11,282 bases of DNA from Dehalococcoidales bacterium (GCA_028717305.1 JAQUOC010000041.1:1-11282), one strand, 5' to 3'. Counted from the stretch's first letter, positions 1 to 7,418 are shown. A program made the numbers and translations. The notes: generated by a model from the sequence alone, not told the origin.

Positions 1-572
1 TCGGCAGCCCCGAGCTTAACATCGTTGACACGGCAACGATCCCCGGGCTGCGCGGCAGCTACAGCTATGACGATGAAGGAGTACCGGCAACGAAGACCTA
101 CCTCATCAGTGAGGGCAAACTGGTCGGCCGTCTTCATTCCCGGGAGACCGCCGCCAAGATGAAGGAGCAGCCTACCGGCAACGCGAGAGCGGTCAGCTAC
201 CGCTACCCACCTATAGTCCGTATGACCAATACCTTCATCGAACCGGGGGCGGCAACATTCGGCGACTTAATCGGCGAAGTTAAGGATGGGTTATACGTCA
301 AAAACTGGTACGGAGGCACAACCAGCATGGAGATGTTCACCTTTGCCTCCGGCGAAGCCTACCGGATACGTAACGGGAAAATCGCCGAGCAGGTAAGACC
401 GGTGACACTTACCGGAAACGTGTTCAAGACGCTGAAGAACATCGACGGCATCGGCAATGACCTCGATATGAACCAGGGTGGCGGCTGCGGCAAAGACGGG
501 CAGGTTCCCCTTCCTGTTTCCAACGGCAGTCCCCATATCAGAATTCGCCACTGCCTGGTAGGAGGCGGCTAA
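1..572 (+). CDS. tldD: TldD, metalloprotease subunit (C-terminal part, 5' end outside window)
   Basis: The reading frame is open from base 3 with no start, so the N-terminus lies left of the window; 189 residues are visible. They match the TldD C-terminal domain: the DEGVPA segment, a GNARA motif followed by PPIVRMTNTFIEPG, an IRNGKIAEQVRPVTLTGN segment, and a CGKDGQVP loop near the end followed by a terminal VGGG. In the family, TldD pairs with TldE to form a cytosolic zinc protease that degrades unfolded peptides and matures some modified peptides such as microcin B17. The HExxxH zinc motif sits in the missing N-terminal half, so activity cannot be judged here. The stop codon abuts the ATG of the tldE-like gene with no gap, indicating co-translation of the two subunits. 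Confidence 0.93.
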   Translation, partial: GSPELNIVDTATIPGLRGSYSYDDEGVPATKTYLISEGKLVGRLHSRETAAKMKEQPTGNARAVSYRYPPIVRMTNTFIEPGAATFGDLIGEVKDGLYVKNWYGGTTSMEMFTFASGEAYRIRNGKIAEQVRPVTLTGNVFKTLKNIDGIGNDLDMNQGGGCGKDGQVPLPVSNGSPHIRIRHCLVGGG

Positions 573-1877
573 ATGGAAAACATCCTGGCCGAGGCGCAAA
601 AATCTGCCGAGGCGGCCGAAGTATTCAGGTTAACTGCAGAGGAAACCCCGGTACAGTTTGAAGCCAACCGCTTGAAGCACATCCAGAGCAAGCAGAGCAG
701 CTATACAGCTTTGCGCATTATCAAAAACGGTAGGACAGGCTATGCCATCAGCACCGGGACAAGCGATGTTCCGGAACTGGTCAATACCGCGGTAGAAACA
801 GCCCAATTCGGCATAAAGACCGGGTTTGAGCTCCCTCCGCTGACCCCATACCCGGATATCAAGATACTCGACCCGGCCGTAGCATCAGTATCACTGGATG
901 AAATGGTCGGACTCGGCGAAGAAATGATAGCCTCAGTCAGGGGATACAACCGGGATATTCTATGCCAGGCTGAGGTCAACAAGGAGATAACGTCAGTCCG
1001 TATCATAAACTCCTACGGCGGCGAGGTGAACTACAAACAGAGCACCTTTGCTCTCGGCATCGAAGGCCACCTGATCCGCGACACGGATATGCTCTTTGTC
1101 GGCGAAAGTGCCAGTTCGTGCCACCCCGTAAGCGAGACCAGTAGCATAACCGACGTCGTACTCCGGCAGCTTGAGTTAGCCAGGAATCAAGCCCGATTAG
1201 AAGGTAAAAGAATGCCGGTGATTTTTACCCCCAGCGGAGTGGCCAGTGCTCTCATGCCGCCGCTGATGGCAGCCTTCAACGGTAAAACAGTCCTGGAGGG
1301 TGCCTCACCGATAGGTAACAGGATCGGAGAGCCGGTCTTCGACAGCAAGCTTTCGCTACGCGACGACCCCACCATAGACTATCGTCCGGAAAGCCGTCCC
1401 GCCGATGACGAAGGCATACCCAGCCGGTATACCCCTCTCGTCGAAGAAGGGAGAATAGCTAACTTCATCTACGACCTGCAAACAGCCGCCCTCGCCGGCA
1501 CACGGAGCACGGGCAACGGCACCAGAAGCAGCAGTGGTATGCTCGCTCCGGCCCCCACCTCCTTTATCATCACCACGGGAAAGACCGCCTTTGCAGAGAT
1601 GGTAAACGACGTCAAGGAAGGACTGCTCATCGAGTACCTGATGGGAGCGGCACAGGGCAATATTTTGAGCGGTGATTTCAGCGGTAACGTCCTGCTTGGC
1701 TACAAGATAGAAAATGGTAAAATAGTAGGTAGGGTCAAGGATACTATGGTGTCGGGAAATGTCTACCGTCTGCTTAAGGAGATTACCGCCGTTGGCAGCG
1801 ATGCCAAGTGGGAAGGCGGCTCGATCTACACCCCCTCTTTATATTGCCCGGTTGTGTCGGTAGCAGTCAAACAATGA
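573..1877 (+). CDS. tldE: TldE/PmbA-family protein, partner of TldD
   Basis: The protein has 434 residues, a normal length for PmbA/TldE. The N-terminal part has the family pattern of a VQFEANRLK strand followed by a LRIIKNGRTGYA segment. The C-terminal domain carries NILSGDFSGNVLLGYKIENG and then VKDTMVSGN, which are diagnostic of the family. TldE lacks the zinc-binding HExxxH of TldD, consistent with no such motif here, and acts as the non-catalytic half of the heterodimer. The start is the ATG immediately after the tldD stop, with a GGAGG Shine-Dalgarno at 561-565 inside the end of tldD. Its stop overlaps a possible upstream ATG of the next gene. Function follows from family membership; the peptide substrate is unknown. 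Confidence 0.92.
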   Translation: MENILAEAQKSAEAAEVFRLTAEETPVQFEANRLKHIQSKQSSYTALRIIKNGRTGYAISTGTSDVPELVNTAVETAQFGIKTGFELPPLTPYPDIKILDPAVASVSLDEMVGLGEEMIASVRGYNRDILCQAEVNKEITSVRIINSYGGEVNYKQSTFALGIEGHLIRDTDMLFVGESASSCHPVSETSSITDVVLRQLELARNQARLEGKRMPVIFTPSGVASALMPPLMAAFNGKTVLEGASPIGNRIGEPVFDSKLSLRDDPTIDYRPESRPADDEGIPSRYTPLVEEGRIANFIYDLQTAALAGTRSTGNGTRSSSGMLAPAPTSFIITTGKTAFAEMVNDVKEGLLIEYLMGAAQGNILSGDFSGNVLLGYKIENGKIVGRVKDTMVSGNVYRLLKEITAVGSDAKWEGGSIYTPSLYCPVVSVAVKQ

Positions 1878-1883
1878 AAAGCG

Positions 1884-1888
1884 AGAGG
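1884..1888 (+). promoter_or_regulatory. Shine-Dalgarno deciding the PAC2 gene start
   Basis: AGAGG lies 9 nt before the ATG at 1898. The alternative in-frame ATG at 1874 overlaps the tldE stop as ATGA and has no clear Shine-Dalgarno. A still longer reading from 1808 would run through 70 bases of tldE. The site therefore favours 1898 as the true start. Confidence 0.5.
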
Positions 1889-1897
1889 CATGATGGA

Positions 1898-2689
1898 ATG
1901 AAAAAGCTGGTCAAGATTTATGCCCGGCCCAAGCTGAACTCGCCGGTGATGCTGGCTGCCTGGCCCGGCATCGGAAATGTAGCCACTATCGTAGCGACCT
2001 ACTTAGCTAAAAAGCTCCCCTTCAAGAGGCTGGGGGAGATCGAGTCTTCCTACTTCTTCGACCCCATCGGAATAATGGTCCGGGATCACGTCGTTGAGGC
2101 ACCACAGTTCCCTCAAAACAGGTTCTACTACTGGAAGAACAAGGAGGGGATGAGCGACCTGATACTATTCATCGGCGAAGACCAGCCCGCCTCGAAAGGA
2201 TATGAGCTGGCTAACTGCGTACTTGACGTAGGGATCAGATTTCTGGCCCAGCGAGTTTATACCCTCGCCGCAGCATTGACACGTATTCATCATACCGAGC
2301 AGCCCAAGGTCTGGGGGGTAGGGACCAACCAGAAATTGACCGAAGACCTGAGGAAATACGACCTGGTACAAAAGGGCAACCTGCAAATTGCCGGACTCAA
2401 CGGCCTGATGCTGGGAGTAGCGAAGGAGAGAGGGATTGACGGAATATGCCTGCTGGGTGAGGTCCCGATGTACGCTACCAGAATACAAAACCCGATGGCC
2501 GCCCTGGTGATACTCAAAGTCCTTATTAGAATACTGAACATTGAAATCGATCTGACCGAGCTAACGCAGTTGGCGATAGAAACGAGAGAGGGCATGAAGC
2601 AAGCGGCGGCCGAGGCTATGGGGGAATACATAGACCACTTCACCGAGCCGATCTGGGAGAGCGGGGAGGAGGAAGAGGAAGAGGAATAA
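1898..2689 (+). CDS. PAC2-family (proteasome assembly chaperone-like) protein
   Basis: The chosen 263-residue product begins MKKLVKIYARPKLN. It has PAC2-family hallmarks: an AAWPGIGNVA segment near residue 20, an LFIGEDQP segment around residue 90, and a GLNGLMLGVAKERGIDG region followed by a GEVPMYATRIQNP segment. In eukaryotes PAC2 domains chaperone proteasome assembly; archaeal and bacterial members are mostly uncharacterised, so the cellular role is unknown. The C-terminus ends in seven consecutive glutamates encoded by a purine-only GAG/GAA tract. The gene sits 20 bp after tldE and 21 bp before the HEAT-repeat gene, so it is probably in one operon with a peptide-degrading complex. That context would fit a protein-turnover role but does not prove one. 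No signal peptide is evident. Confidence 0.85.
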   Translation: MKKLVKIYARPKLNSPVMLAAWPGIGNVATIVATYLAKKLPFKRLGEIESSYFFDPIGIMVRDHVVEAPQFPQNRFYYWKNKEGMSDLILFIGEDQPASKGYELANCVLDVGIRFLAQRVYTLAAALTRIHHTEQPKVWGVGTNQKLTEDLRKYDLVQKGNLQIAGLNGLMLGVAKERGIDGICLLGEVPMYATRIQNPMAALVILKVLIRILNIEIDLTELTQLAIETREGMKQAAAEAMGEYIDHFTEPIWESGEEEEEEE

Positions 2690-2710
2690 TGAAGAGAACA
2701 GGTACCTGCC

Positions 2711-3631
2711 ATGCTATCACCTATTGAGGAAATAATTACCCTCCTGACCGACAGCAGCAAACCGCTGCTTCACTCAAGTCTGGCCGACCTATCCAACATA
2801 ACCACGGAAAAGCTAAATTTTCTGAAAGAGATATGGCCGACGATTGAGCCGCAACGGCGGCGGCAGATTGTATCCCGGCTGGTCGAGCTTGCCGAGGACA
2901 ACTTTGAGCTTGATTTTGACAGCATCTTCAAGACCTGCCTGAACGATCAGGACGCCGAGGTGCGGAGCAAGGCAATCGAAGGGCTCTGGGAAAACGAGGA
3001 GCCCTCGCTGATACACACCCTGATTGCCATGGTGGATCAGGATAATTCAAAGCTGGTTCAGGCAGCGGCAGCAACAGGACTGGGTAAGTTTACCACGCTG
3101 GCCGAACAGCAAAAGCTGCGCCCTGCTTACACATCGAAGATATACCGGTCTTTACTCGCCGTGATAGACGATAGAAACAAACCGGTAGAAGTAAAACGTC
3201 GGGCTCTGGAATCGATCGCCCCACTGGACTCACCCGAAGTAGAGAAAGCAATCGGGGAAGCCTATCAGAGCCACGACCGCACCCTTAGAGTCAGCGCGAT
3301 ATACGCGATGGGAAGGAACGGCAACCCCGCCTGGCTGTCCATGATACTGGACGGGGCGGGTAGTCCCGACCCTGAGATACGCTACGAGGTGGCCCGGGCC
3401 TGCGGCGAGCTGGGTGAGGAAGAGGCAGTCCCCTATTTGATCAACCTTGCCGCCGATCCCGACATTGAAATCCAGATGGCTGCCATCGAGGCCCTAGGAC
3501 AGACAGGAGGAACCGAGGCAAAGAACTTCCTGGAGCAATGCCTGGATGCCCCCAGCGAGGCAGTCCAGCAAGCGGCAGAGCAGGCCCTGAACGAGCTGAG
3601 GGCAGAAGGAGAGGACTCACCCCCATTCTGA
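2711..3631 (+). CDS. HEAT-repeat protein
   Basis: The protein has 306 residues and consists largely of tandem alpha-helical hairpins of about 30 residues. Clear HEAT-like units are DQDAEVRSKAIEGLWE, KPVEVKRRALESIAPL, DRTLRVSAIYAMGRNG, DPEIRYEVARACGELG, DIEIQMAAIEALGQTG and SEAVQQAAEQALNEL, giving roughly six to seven repeats. The D/P-x-x-(V/I)-R-x-x-A pattern is typical of PBS-lyase-like HEAT repeats, which normally form protein-binding scaffolds; no catalytic residues are visible. The ATG at 2711 has only a weak AACAGG upstream. It is the last gene of the tldD-tldE-PAC2 run, so an adaptor role for that group is a reasonable inference. The binding partner cannot be told from sequence. Confidence 0.85.
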   Translation: MLSPIEEIITLLTDSSKPLLHSSLADLSNITTEKLNFLKEIWPTIEPQRRRQIVSRLVELAEDNFELDFDSIFKTCLNDQDAEVRSKAIEGLWENEEPSLIHTLIAMVDQDNSKLVQAAAATGLGKFTTLAEQQKLRPAYTSKIYRSLLAVIDDRNKPVEVKRRALESIAPLDSPEVEKAIGEAYQSHDRTLRVSAIYAMGRNGNPAWLSMILDGAGSPDPEIRYEVARACGELGEEEAVPYLINLAADPDIEIQMAAIEALGQTGGTEAKNFLEQCLDAPSEAVQQAAEQALNELRAEGEDSPPF

Positions 3632-3646
3632 GACCGGGGGGGGCCT

Positions 3647-3675
3647 TTGAGAAGGAACGGCAGCCGTTTTATCTT
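3647..3675 (+). promoter_or_regulatory. Candidate sigma70-type promoter before mtnA
   Basis: TTGAGA (3647-3652) and TATCTT (3670-3675) are separated by exactly 17 bp, matching the -35 box in 5 of 6 and the -10 box in 4 of 6 positions. It lies in the only plus-strand gap above 100 bp, ahead of mtnA. A short inverted repeat (AACGG-CAG-CCGTT, 3656-3668) falls inside the spacer. This is a pattern match only; a chance match in a gap this size is quite possible. Confidence 0.3.
3656..3668 (+). repeat. Small inverted repeat in the HEAT-mtnA gap
   Basis: AACGG, a 3-nt loop and CCGTT form a 5-bp stem, extendable by two G-U pairs to 3654-3670. It is followed by TTTATCTT, so it could be a weak intrinsic terminator of the upstream operon or an operator within the candidate mtnA promoter. 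A second inverted repeat, ACCGC-AA-GCGGT, lies at 3687-3698. Neither is strong enough to assign a role. Confidence 0.3.
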
Positions 3676-3755
3676 CATGGACACATACCGCAAGCGGTGG
3701 CAGGAAAGGCGATAAGAAAACTTACTTTGGCAAAGGGAGTCACGATAAGCTCGGC

Positions 3756-4793
3756 ATGAAAGAAACAGGTTACCAGCCGATAGAATGGCTGGACAACAAA
3801 GTAAAGCTCCTTGACCAGACCAGGCTGCCCCGGGAAGAGGTCTACCTTGAGCTTGGTGATTATCGAGAGGTCGCCGCAGCGATTAAGGAAATGAGAATCA
3901 GGGGGGCACCGGCAATCGGAGTGGCCGGAGCCTACGGAATAGCCCTGGGCGCTCTGAAGATAGAGGACACGTCCAGAGACAATTTTATGCGCGAGCTCAA
4001 AGACATTACCCAAACCCTGGCCGCCACCAGACCCACGGCAAGAAACCTCTTTATGGCTATTGAACGTATGCAACAGGCAGCTGAAGCCCGTGGGGATACG
4101 GCACAGATGAAAAAGGCACTGGTTAATGAAGCAGCCAGAATTCACTCGGAAGAGATTGAGGCCACCGGAAAGCTGGCCCGCTTCGGCGCCGGATTAATCA
4201 AAGACGGCACTACCGTCCTGACCCACTGTAATACCGGCCCCCTGGCAACCACCGGCTATGGCACCGCCATCGGCGTAATCAGGCAGGCGAAAGAACAGGG
4301 CAAGCAGATCAAGGTACTCGCCGACGAGACCCGCCCCCTACTCCAAGGGGCACGCCTCACCGCCTGGGAGCTGAAGCAGGCCGGCATCCCCTTCACCCTG
4401 ATCACCGACTCTATGGCAGGGTACTTTCTCAACCGGGGGAAGATCGACTGTGTCATCATCGGCGCCGACCGCATCGCCGCCAACGGGGATACCGCCAACA
4501 AGATCGGCAGCTACGGCCTGGCCGTTCTGGCGATGGAAAACGGCGTCCCCTTCTACGTCGCCGCTCCGGTAAGCACCATCGACCTCTCCCTGGCCTGCGG
4601 GGACGAAATCCCCATTGAGGAGCGAAACCCCGACGAGGTAACCCACCTCCAGGGAGCAAGCACCGCGCCGGAGGGCACCGTGGCGGCCAACCCCGCCTTC
4701 GACGTCACCCCCCACTACTACATCACCGCCATCATCACGGAGAAGGGCATCATCAAAGAGCCCTATATCGAGAGGATGAGGGGAATAGTTTGA
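3756..4793 (+). CDS. mtnA: S-methyl-5-thioribose-1-phosphate isomerase
   Basis: The 345-residue protein isomerises 5-methylthioribose-1-phosphate to 5-methylthioribulose-1-phosphate in the cytosolic salvage of 5'-methylthioadenosine. It has the family features in order: LLDQTRLP near residue 18, RGAPAIGVAGAYG from residue 49, the THCNTGPLATTG loop with catalytic Cys158, LADETRPLLQGARLT at about 188-202, and IIGADRIAANGDTANKIG with catalytic Asp238. It is related to eIF2B subunits, but the Cys/Asp pair and full length indicate MtnA. The ATG at 3756 is the only plausible start, since no ATG, GTG or TTG occurs in frame in the preceding gap. The nearest purine-rich Shine-Dalgarno (GGGAG, 3735-3739) is 16 nt away, which is unusually far. 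The gene lies 40 bp before mtnP, whose product supplies its substrate. Confidence 0.95.
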   Translation: MKETGYQPIEWLDNKVKLLDQTRLPREEVYLELGDYREVAAAIKEMRIRGAPAIGVAGAYGIALGALKIEDTSRDNFMRELKDITQTLAATRPTARNLFMAIERMQQAAEARGDTAQMKKALVNEAARIHSEEIEATGKLARFGAGLIKDGTTVLTHCNTGPLATTGYGTAIGVIRQAKEQGKQIKVLADETRPLLQGARLTAWELKQAGIPFTLITDSMAGYFLNRGKIDCVIIGADRIAANGDTANKIGSYGLAVLAMENGVPFYVAAPVSTIDLSLACGDEIPIEERNPDEVTHLQGASTAPEGTVAANPAFDVTPHYYITAIITEKGIIKEPYIERMRGIV

Positions 4794-4833
4794 CAGAGCA
4801 CATCAATATAAAAATGGTGGAAGGAGAAAGCTG

Positions 4834-5706
4834 ATGCCGGAGGCGAAAATCGGAGTAATCGGAGGTAGCGGGCTCTATCATATCAAAGGGCTGGCTGATA
4901 TCGCAGAGGTTGATATTGAGACGCCATTCGGCAAGCCGAGTGACAGCATCACCACCGGACGTCTGGAGGGGACGGCGGTTGCCTTCCTGCCCCGTCACGG
5001 CAAGGGACACCACCTCTCCCCCAGCGAGGTACCCTACCGGGCCAACATCTACGCCCTGAAGTCGCTGGGGGTGGAGTGGATAATCTCGGTTAATGCCGCC
5101 GGCAGCCTCAAGGAGGAATTCAAGCCCGGCGAGCTGGTTATTCCCGACCAGCTTATCGACCGCACCCGCAACCGGGCAAACTCCTTCTTCAGCGGCGGCA
5201 TCGTCGCCCACATCATCTTCGCCGAACCCTTCTGCCCAGTACTGAGCCATCTTCTGCACCGGACGGCAAAGGAGGCCGGCGCCGCTATCCACCGGGGCGG
5301 GACCTATCTGGCGATGGAGGGCCCGGCCTTTTCCACCAGAGCCGAATCAAACCTCTACCGCTCCTGGGGAGGCGATATTATCGGCATGACCGCCTCACCC
5401 GAAGCCAAGCTGGCCCGGGAAGCCGAAATATGCTACGCCGCCATCGTCAGCATTACCGACTACGACTGCTGGCAGCAACACGACGCACCGATCCCGATCG
5501 ACGTCATCATAGAGACACAGAAGCAGAGTAATGACAGAATCAGGGAAATCATCAGGATGACCGCCGCCAGGATACCGGACGAACGCCGCTGCGACTGCGC
5601 CGACGCCCTGAAGACAGCGATCGTCACCGACCCCGCCTCGATACCGTCCGAACAGAAGGAAAAGCTCGAGCTTCTGGTAGAAAAATACCTGGGCAAAAGC
5701 GGCTAA
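4834..5706 (+). CDS. mtnP: S-methyl-5'-thioadenosine phosphorylase
   Basis: The 290-residue protein phosphorolyses 5'-methylthioadenosine to adenine and methylthioribose-1-phosphate, the substrate of the adjacent MtnA. It is a member of the trimeric PNP/MTAP family. Visible motifs are IGGSGLY (residues 9-15, phosphate binding), PRHGKGH (53-59), VNAAGSL (86-92), MEGPAFSTRAES (161-172), GMTASPEAKLAREAEICYA (184-202) and TDYDCW (208-213). The aspartates of TDYDCW at 209/211 favour a 6-aminopurine substrate over the Asn-type site of inosine/guanosine phosphorylases. AAGGAG at 4821-4826 is well placed for the ATG at 4834. Specificity between MTA, 5'-deoxyadenosine and adenosine cannot be fixed from sequence. 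The gene ends 18 bp from the converging amidohydrolase gene. Confidence 0.92.
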   Translation: MPEAKIGVIGGSGLYHIKGLADIAEVDIETPFGKPSDSITTGRLEGTAVAFLPRHGKGHHLSPSEVPYRANIYALKSLGVEWIISVNAAGSLKEEFKPGELVIPDQLIDRTRNRANSFFSGGIVAHIIFAEPFCPVLSHLLHRTAKEAGAAIHRGGTYLAMEGPAFSTRAESNLYRSWGGDIIGMTASPEAKLAREAEICYAAIVSITDYDCWQQHDAPIPIDVIIETQKQSNDRIREIIRMTAARIPDERRCDCADALKTAIVTDPASIPSEQKEKLELLVEKYLGKSG

Positions 5707-5724
5707 CCCGGCCTGATACCTTCC

Positions 5725-6645
5725 TCAGGTGGCGGTCCCGGCCAGCACCCGCTCCATGTTTGTCCCCAGTATCTTCGCCTTTTCCCGGGCAGGAATATCG
5801 AGTTTATCGATGGCATTGATCGAGGCCGGTATGTCGGTATTACCCGGGTAGTCGCTGCCCCACAGGATATGCTCCGCGCCCACCATCTCCAGGGTACACA
5901 TAAGAGCATGGCTGGAGGTGACGCCGCTGGTATCCACATATATCCGCTTCAGATACTCGCCGGGCAGGGCAAAGAGGTCCTTAACGATATCTCTGCCTCT
6001 GAGCATCCGGTATATGCTGTTGAACCTTTCCTTGATGAAGGGGGTGACTCCCCCAAAATGGGCAAAGATAAATTTGAGTTCGGGGAACCGCCTGAGCGTA
6101 CCCGCCATGATCAGCTTGCCGATGCAGATGGTGGTATCGAAGACGAACTCAATGGCAGGAGTAAGCAGGGGGTCCTTTATGCGCTCGTAACCTATCGGAT
6201 TTATCGTCTGGGGATGCACGAAGACAGGGATGTTAAACGACTCCGCCTCTTCGTAGAGGCGGTAGAATCTCTCATCATCAAGATATATGCCGTCAAAGCT
6301 GGTCGCCAGGGAAAGGGCCCTGAACCCCAGGCCCTTCGTCACCCGCTCGAACTCTCTGGCCATCTCTTCCGGATCATCGACCGGCAGGATAGCCGCCCCG
6401 GCCAACCGCTCCGGGTATCTTCCCACCACCCCAGCTATGCGGTCATTGTAGAGCCGGGCGACCTCTCCGAGTCCCCCCATCTTCCGATAGGCGTCGTTGG
6501 TCGGATAGACGATGAGGGTCTTATCGATGTGGAACTTGTCCATAACCTCAAGCTGACCCTCGATACTACCCCAAGCGGCAGAGTAAAAGTGGGCATTTTC
6601 GATAATCTCCCCGGGCAGCCAGTGAATATGCGCATCAAACATCAT
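5725..6645 (-). CDS. PF04909-type amidohydrolase, possible aromatic-acid decarboxylase
   Basis: The 306-residue TIM-barrel protein is of the Amidohydro_2/ACMSD-like group. Metal ligands are all present: FDAHIH at the N-terminus (His6, His8), VFVHP (His144), FAHFGG (His196) and LWGSDYPG (Asp265). This family contains metal-dependent nonoxidative decarboxylases such as ACMSD, gamma-resorcylate and 5-carboxyvanillate decarboxylases, as well as hydrolases. It is the last gene of the polyketide operon. Its ATG overlaps the stop of the ketoreductase gene (ATGA), and a second ATG follows directly, so the start could be one codon later. In this context I infer removal of a carboxyl group from an aromatic polyketide acid, or a hydrolytic step. 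The family is certain; the reaction is not. Only weak Shine-Dalgarno similarity precedes it, consistent with translational coupling. Confidence 0.85.
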   Translation of the reverse strand: MMFDAHIHWLPGEIIENAHFYSAAWGSIEGQLEVMDKFHIDKTLIVYPTNDAYRKMGGLGEVARLYNDRIAGVVGRYPERLAGAAILPVDDPEEMAREFERVTKGLGFRALSLATSFDGIYLDDERFYRLYEEAESFNIPVFVHPQTINPIGYERIKDPLLTPAIEFVFDTTICIGKLIMAGTLRRFPELKFIFAHFGGVTPFIKERFNSIYRMLRGRDIVKDLFALPGEYLKRIYVDTSGVTSSHALMCTLEMVGAEHILWGSDYPGNTDIPASINAIDKLDIPAREKAKILGTNMERVLAGTAT

Positions 6646-7415
6646 TCTTTGGGATGATCCTGTCGGTATGGAATTACCGGCTTCGTCCAGGGGGTGCGCT
6701 GGTTGATCACCGAAATCTCCAGAGGGCAGACGTTGGCCGGTACGGAGAGAGCGAACTTGACGGCATCCTCTATCACCCCGGTCTGCATCAGACGCGACCG
6801 GTCCACCGAAATCTCGGCAAGCCCTCCGGTCAGGGCGGTATCGGTCACCCCGGGCATAATCGAGGTTACCTTGATACCGAGGTCCCTCAACTCCCAGAAA
6901 AGCCCCTTGCTGAAAGCATTCAGCGCCCGCTTTAACGAGGAATAAACGATAAAGTTTCTCGGCGGCGGGTCGACCAGGGTTGAGCCGGAGGTAATATTGA
7001 TAACGGCGCCGCTCTTATTTTCGATAAAGTGGTTGATCATGAGGCGGGTCAGCATCACCGCCCCGAAGTAATTGGTATACATCAGCCTGGAGATATCTTC
7101 GAGCGGCTGCTCCTGAAAGGGGTACTGGCTGCTTACCCCGGCGCTGTTGATCAGGGCATCCACCTTCTTAAGCTCCCTGATGGCGGTAGCGGCCAGATTC
7201 TCCAGGTCTTCCTGGCGGGTAACATCACAGGCCACCGGAATTACTCTCACCTTATATTTACGGGACAGCCCTGCGGCGGTCTCTTCGAGCACCGCCCGGC
7301 CGCGTGCGGCGAGCACCAGGTCCATCCCCTCTTTAGCCAGCGCCACCCCGAGCGCTCCGCCGATACCCCGACTCGCTCCGGTAACGATAGCCGTCTTACC
7401 TTTCAGTTCGCCCAT
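6642..7415 (-). CDS. SDR-family oxidoreductase, probable polyketide ketoreductase
   Basis: The 257-residue protein is a classical short-chain dehydrogenase/reductase. It has the Rossmann glycine motif TGASRGIG (12-19), an ACDV segment (62-65), NSAG (90-93, a variant of NNAG), a catalytic Ser in ITSGS (143 or 145), and YSSLK with Tyr158 and Lys162. IMPGVTDT follows at 187-194. The basic ARGR after the second strand (37-40) fits NADPH preference. The gene lies between the aromatase/cyclase and amidohydrolase genes of the polyketide operon, so the expected job is reducing one ketone of the poly-beta-keto chain, as ActIII-type reductases do. An ideal AGGGAGGT Shine-Dalgarno (7421-7428) precedes the ATG by 5 nt and overlaps the previous gene's stop. 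SDR sequences alone do not fix the substrate. Confidence 0.87.
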   Translation of the reverse strand: MGELKGKTAIVTGASRGIGGALGVALAKEGMDLVLAARGRAVLEETAAGLSRKYKVRVIPVACDVTRQEDLENLAATAIRELKKVDALINSAGVSSQYPFQEQPLEDISRLMYTNYFGAVMLTRLMINHFIENKSGAVINITSGSTLVDPPPRNFIVYSSLKRALNAFSKGLFWELRDLGIKVTSIMPGVTDTALTGGLAEISVDRSRLMQTGVIEDAVKFALSVPANVCPLEISVINQRTPWTKPVIPYRQDHPKE

Positions 7416-7418
7416 CGC

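Noticed and set aside
3620..3643. Possible terminator after the HEAT-repeat gene (CCCCC, 11-nt loop, run of G)
   Set aside because: The stem is built on homopolymer runs, spans the stop codon, and is followed by only three T, so it is not a convincing intrinsic terminator.
3699..3755. Possible resemblance of the mtnA leader to a cyclic-di-GMP or other riboswitch
   Set aside because: Isolated AAG/GGC strings are similar, but the conserved core and tetraloop-receptor elements could not be found by eye.
5869..6657. Plus-strand open frame of 262 codons opposite the amidohydrolase gene
   Set aside because: The minus-strand protein has all metal-binding motifs, while the plus-strand translation has low complexity and no recognisable motif.
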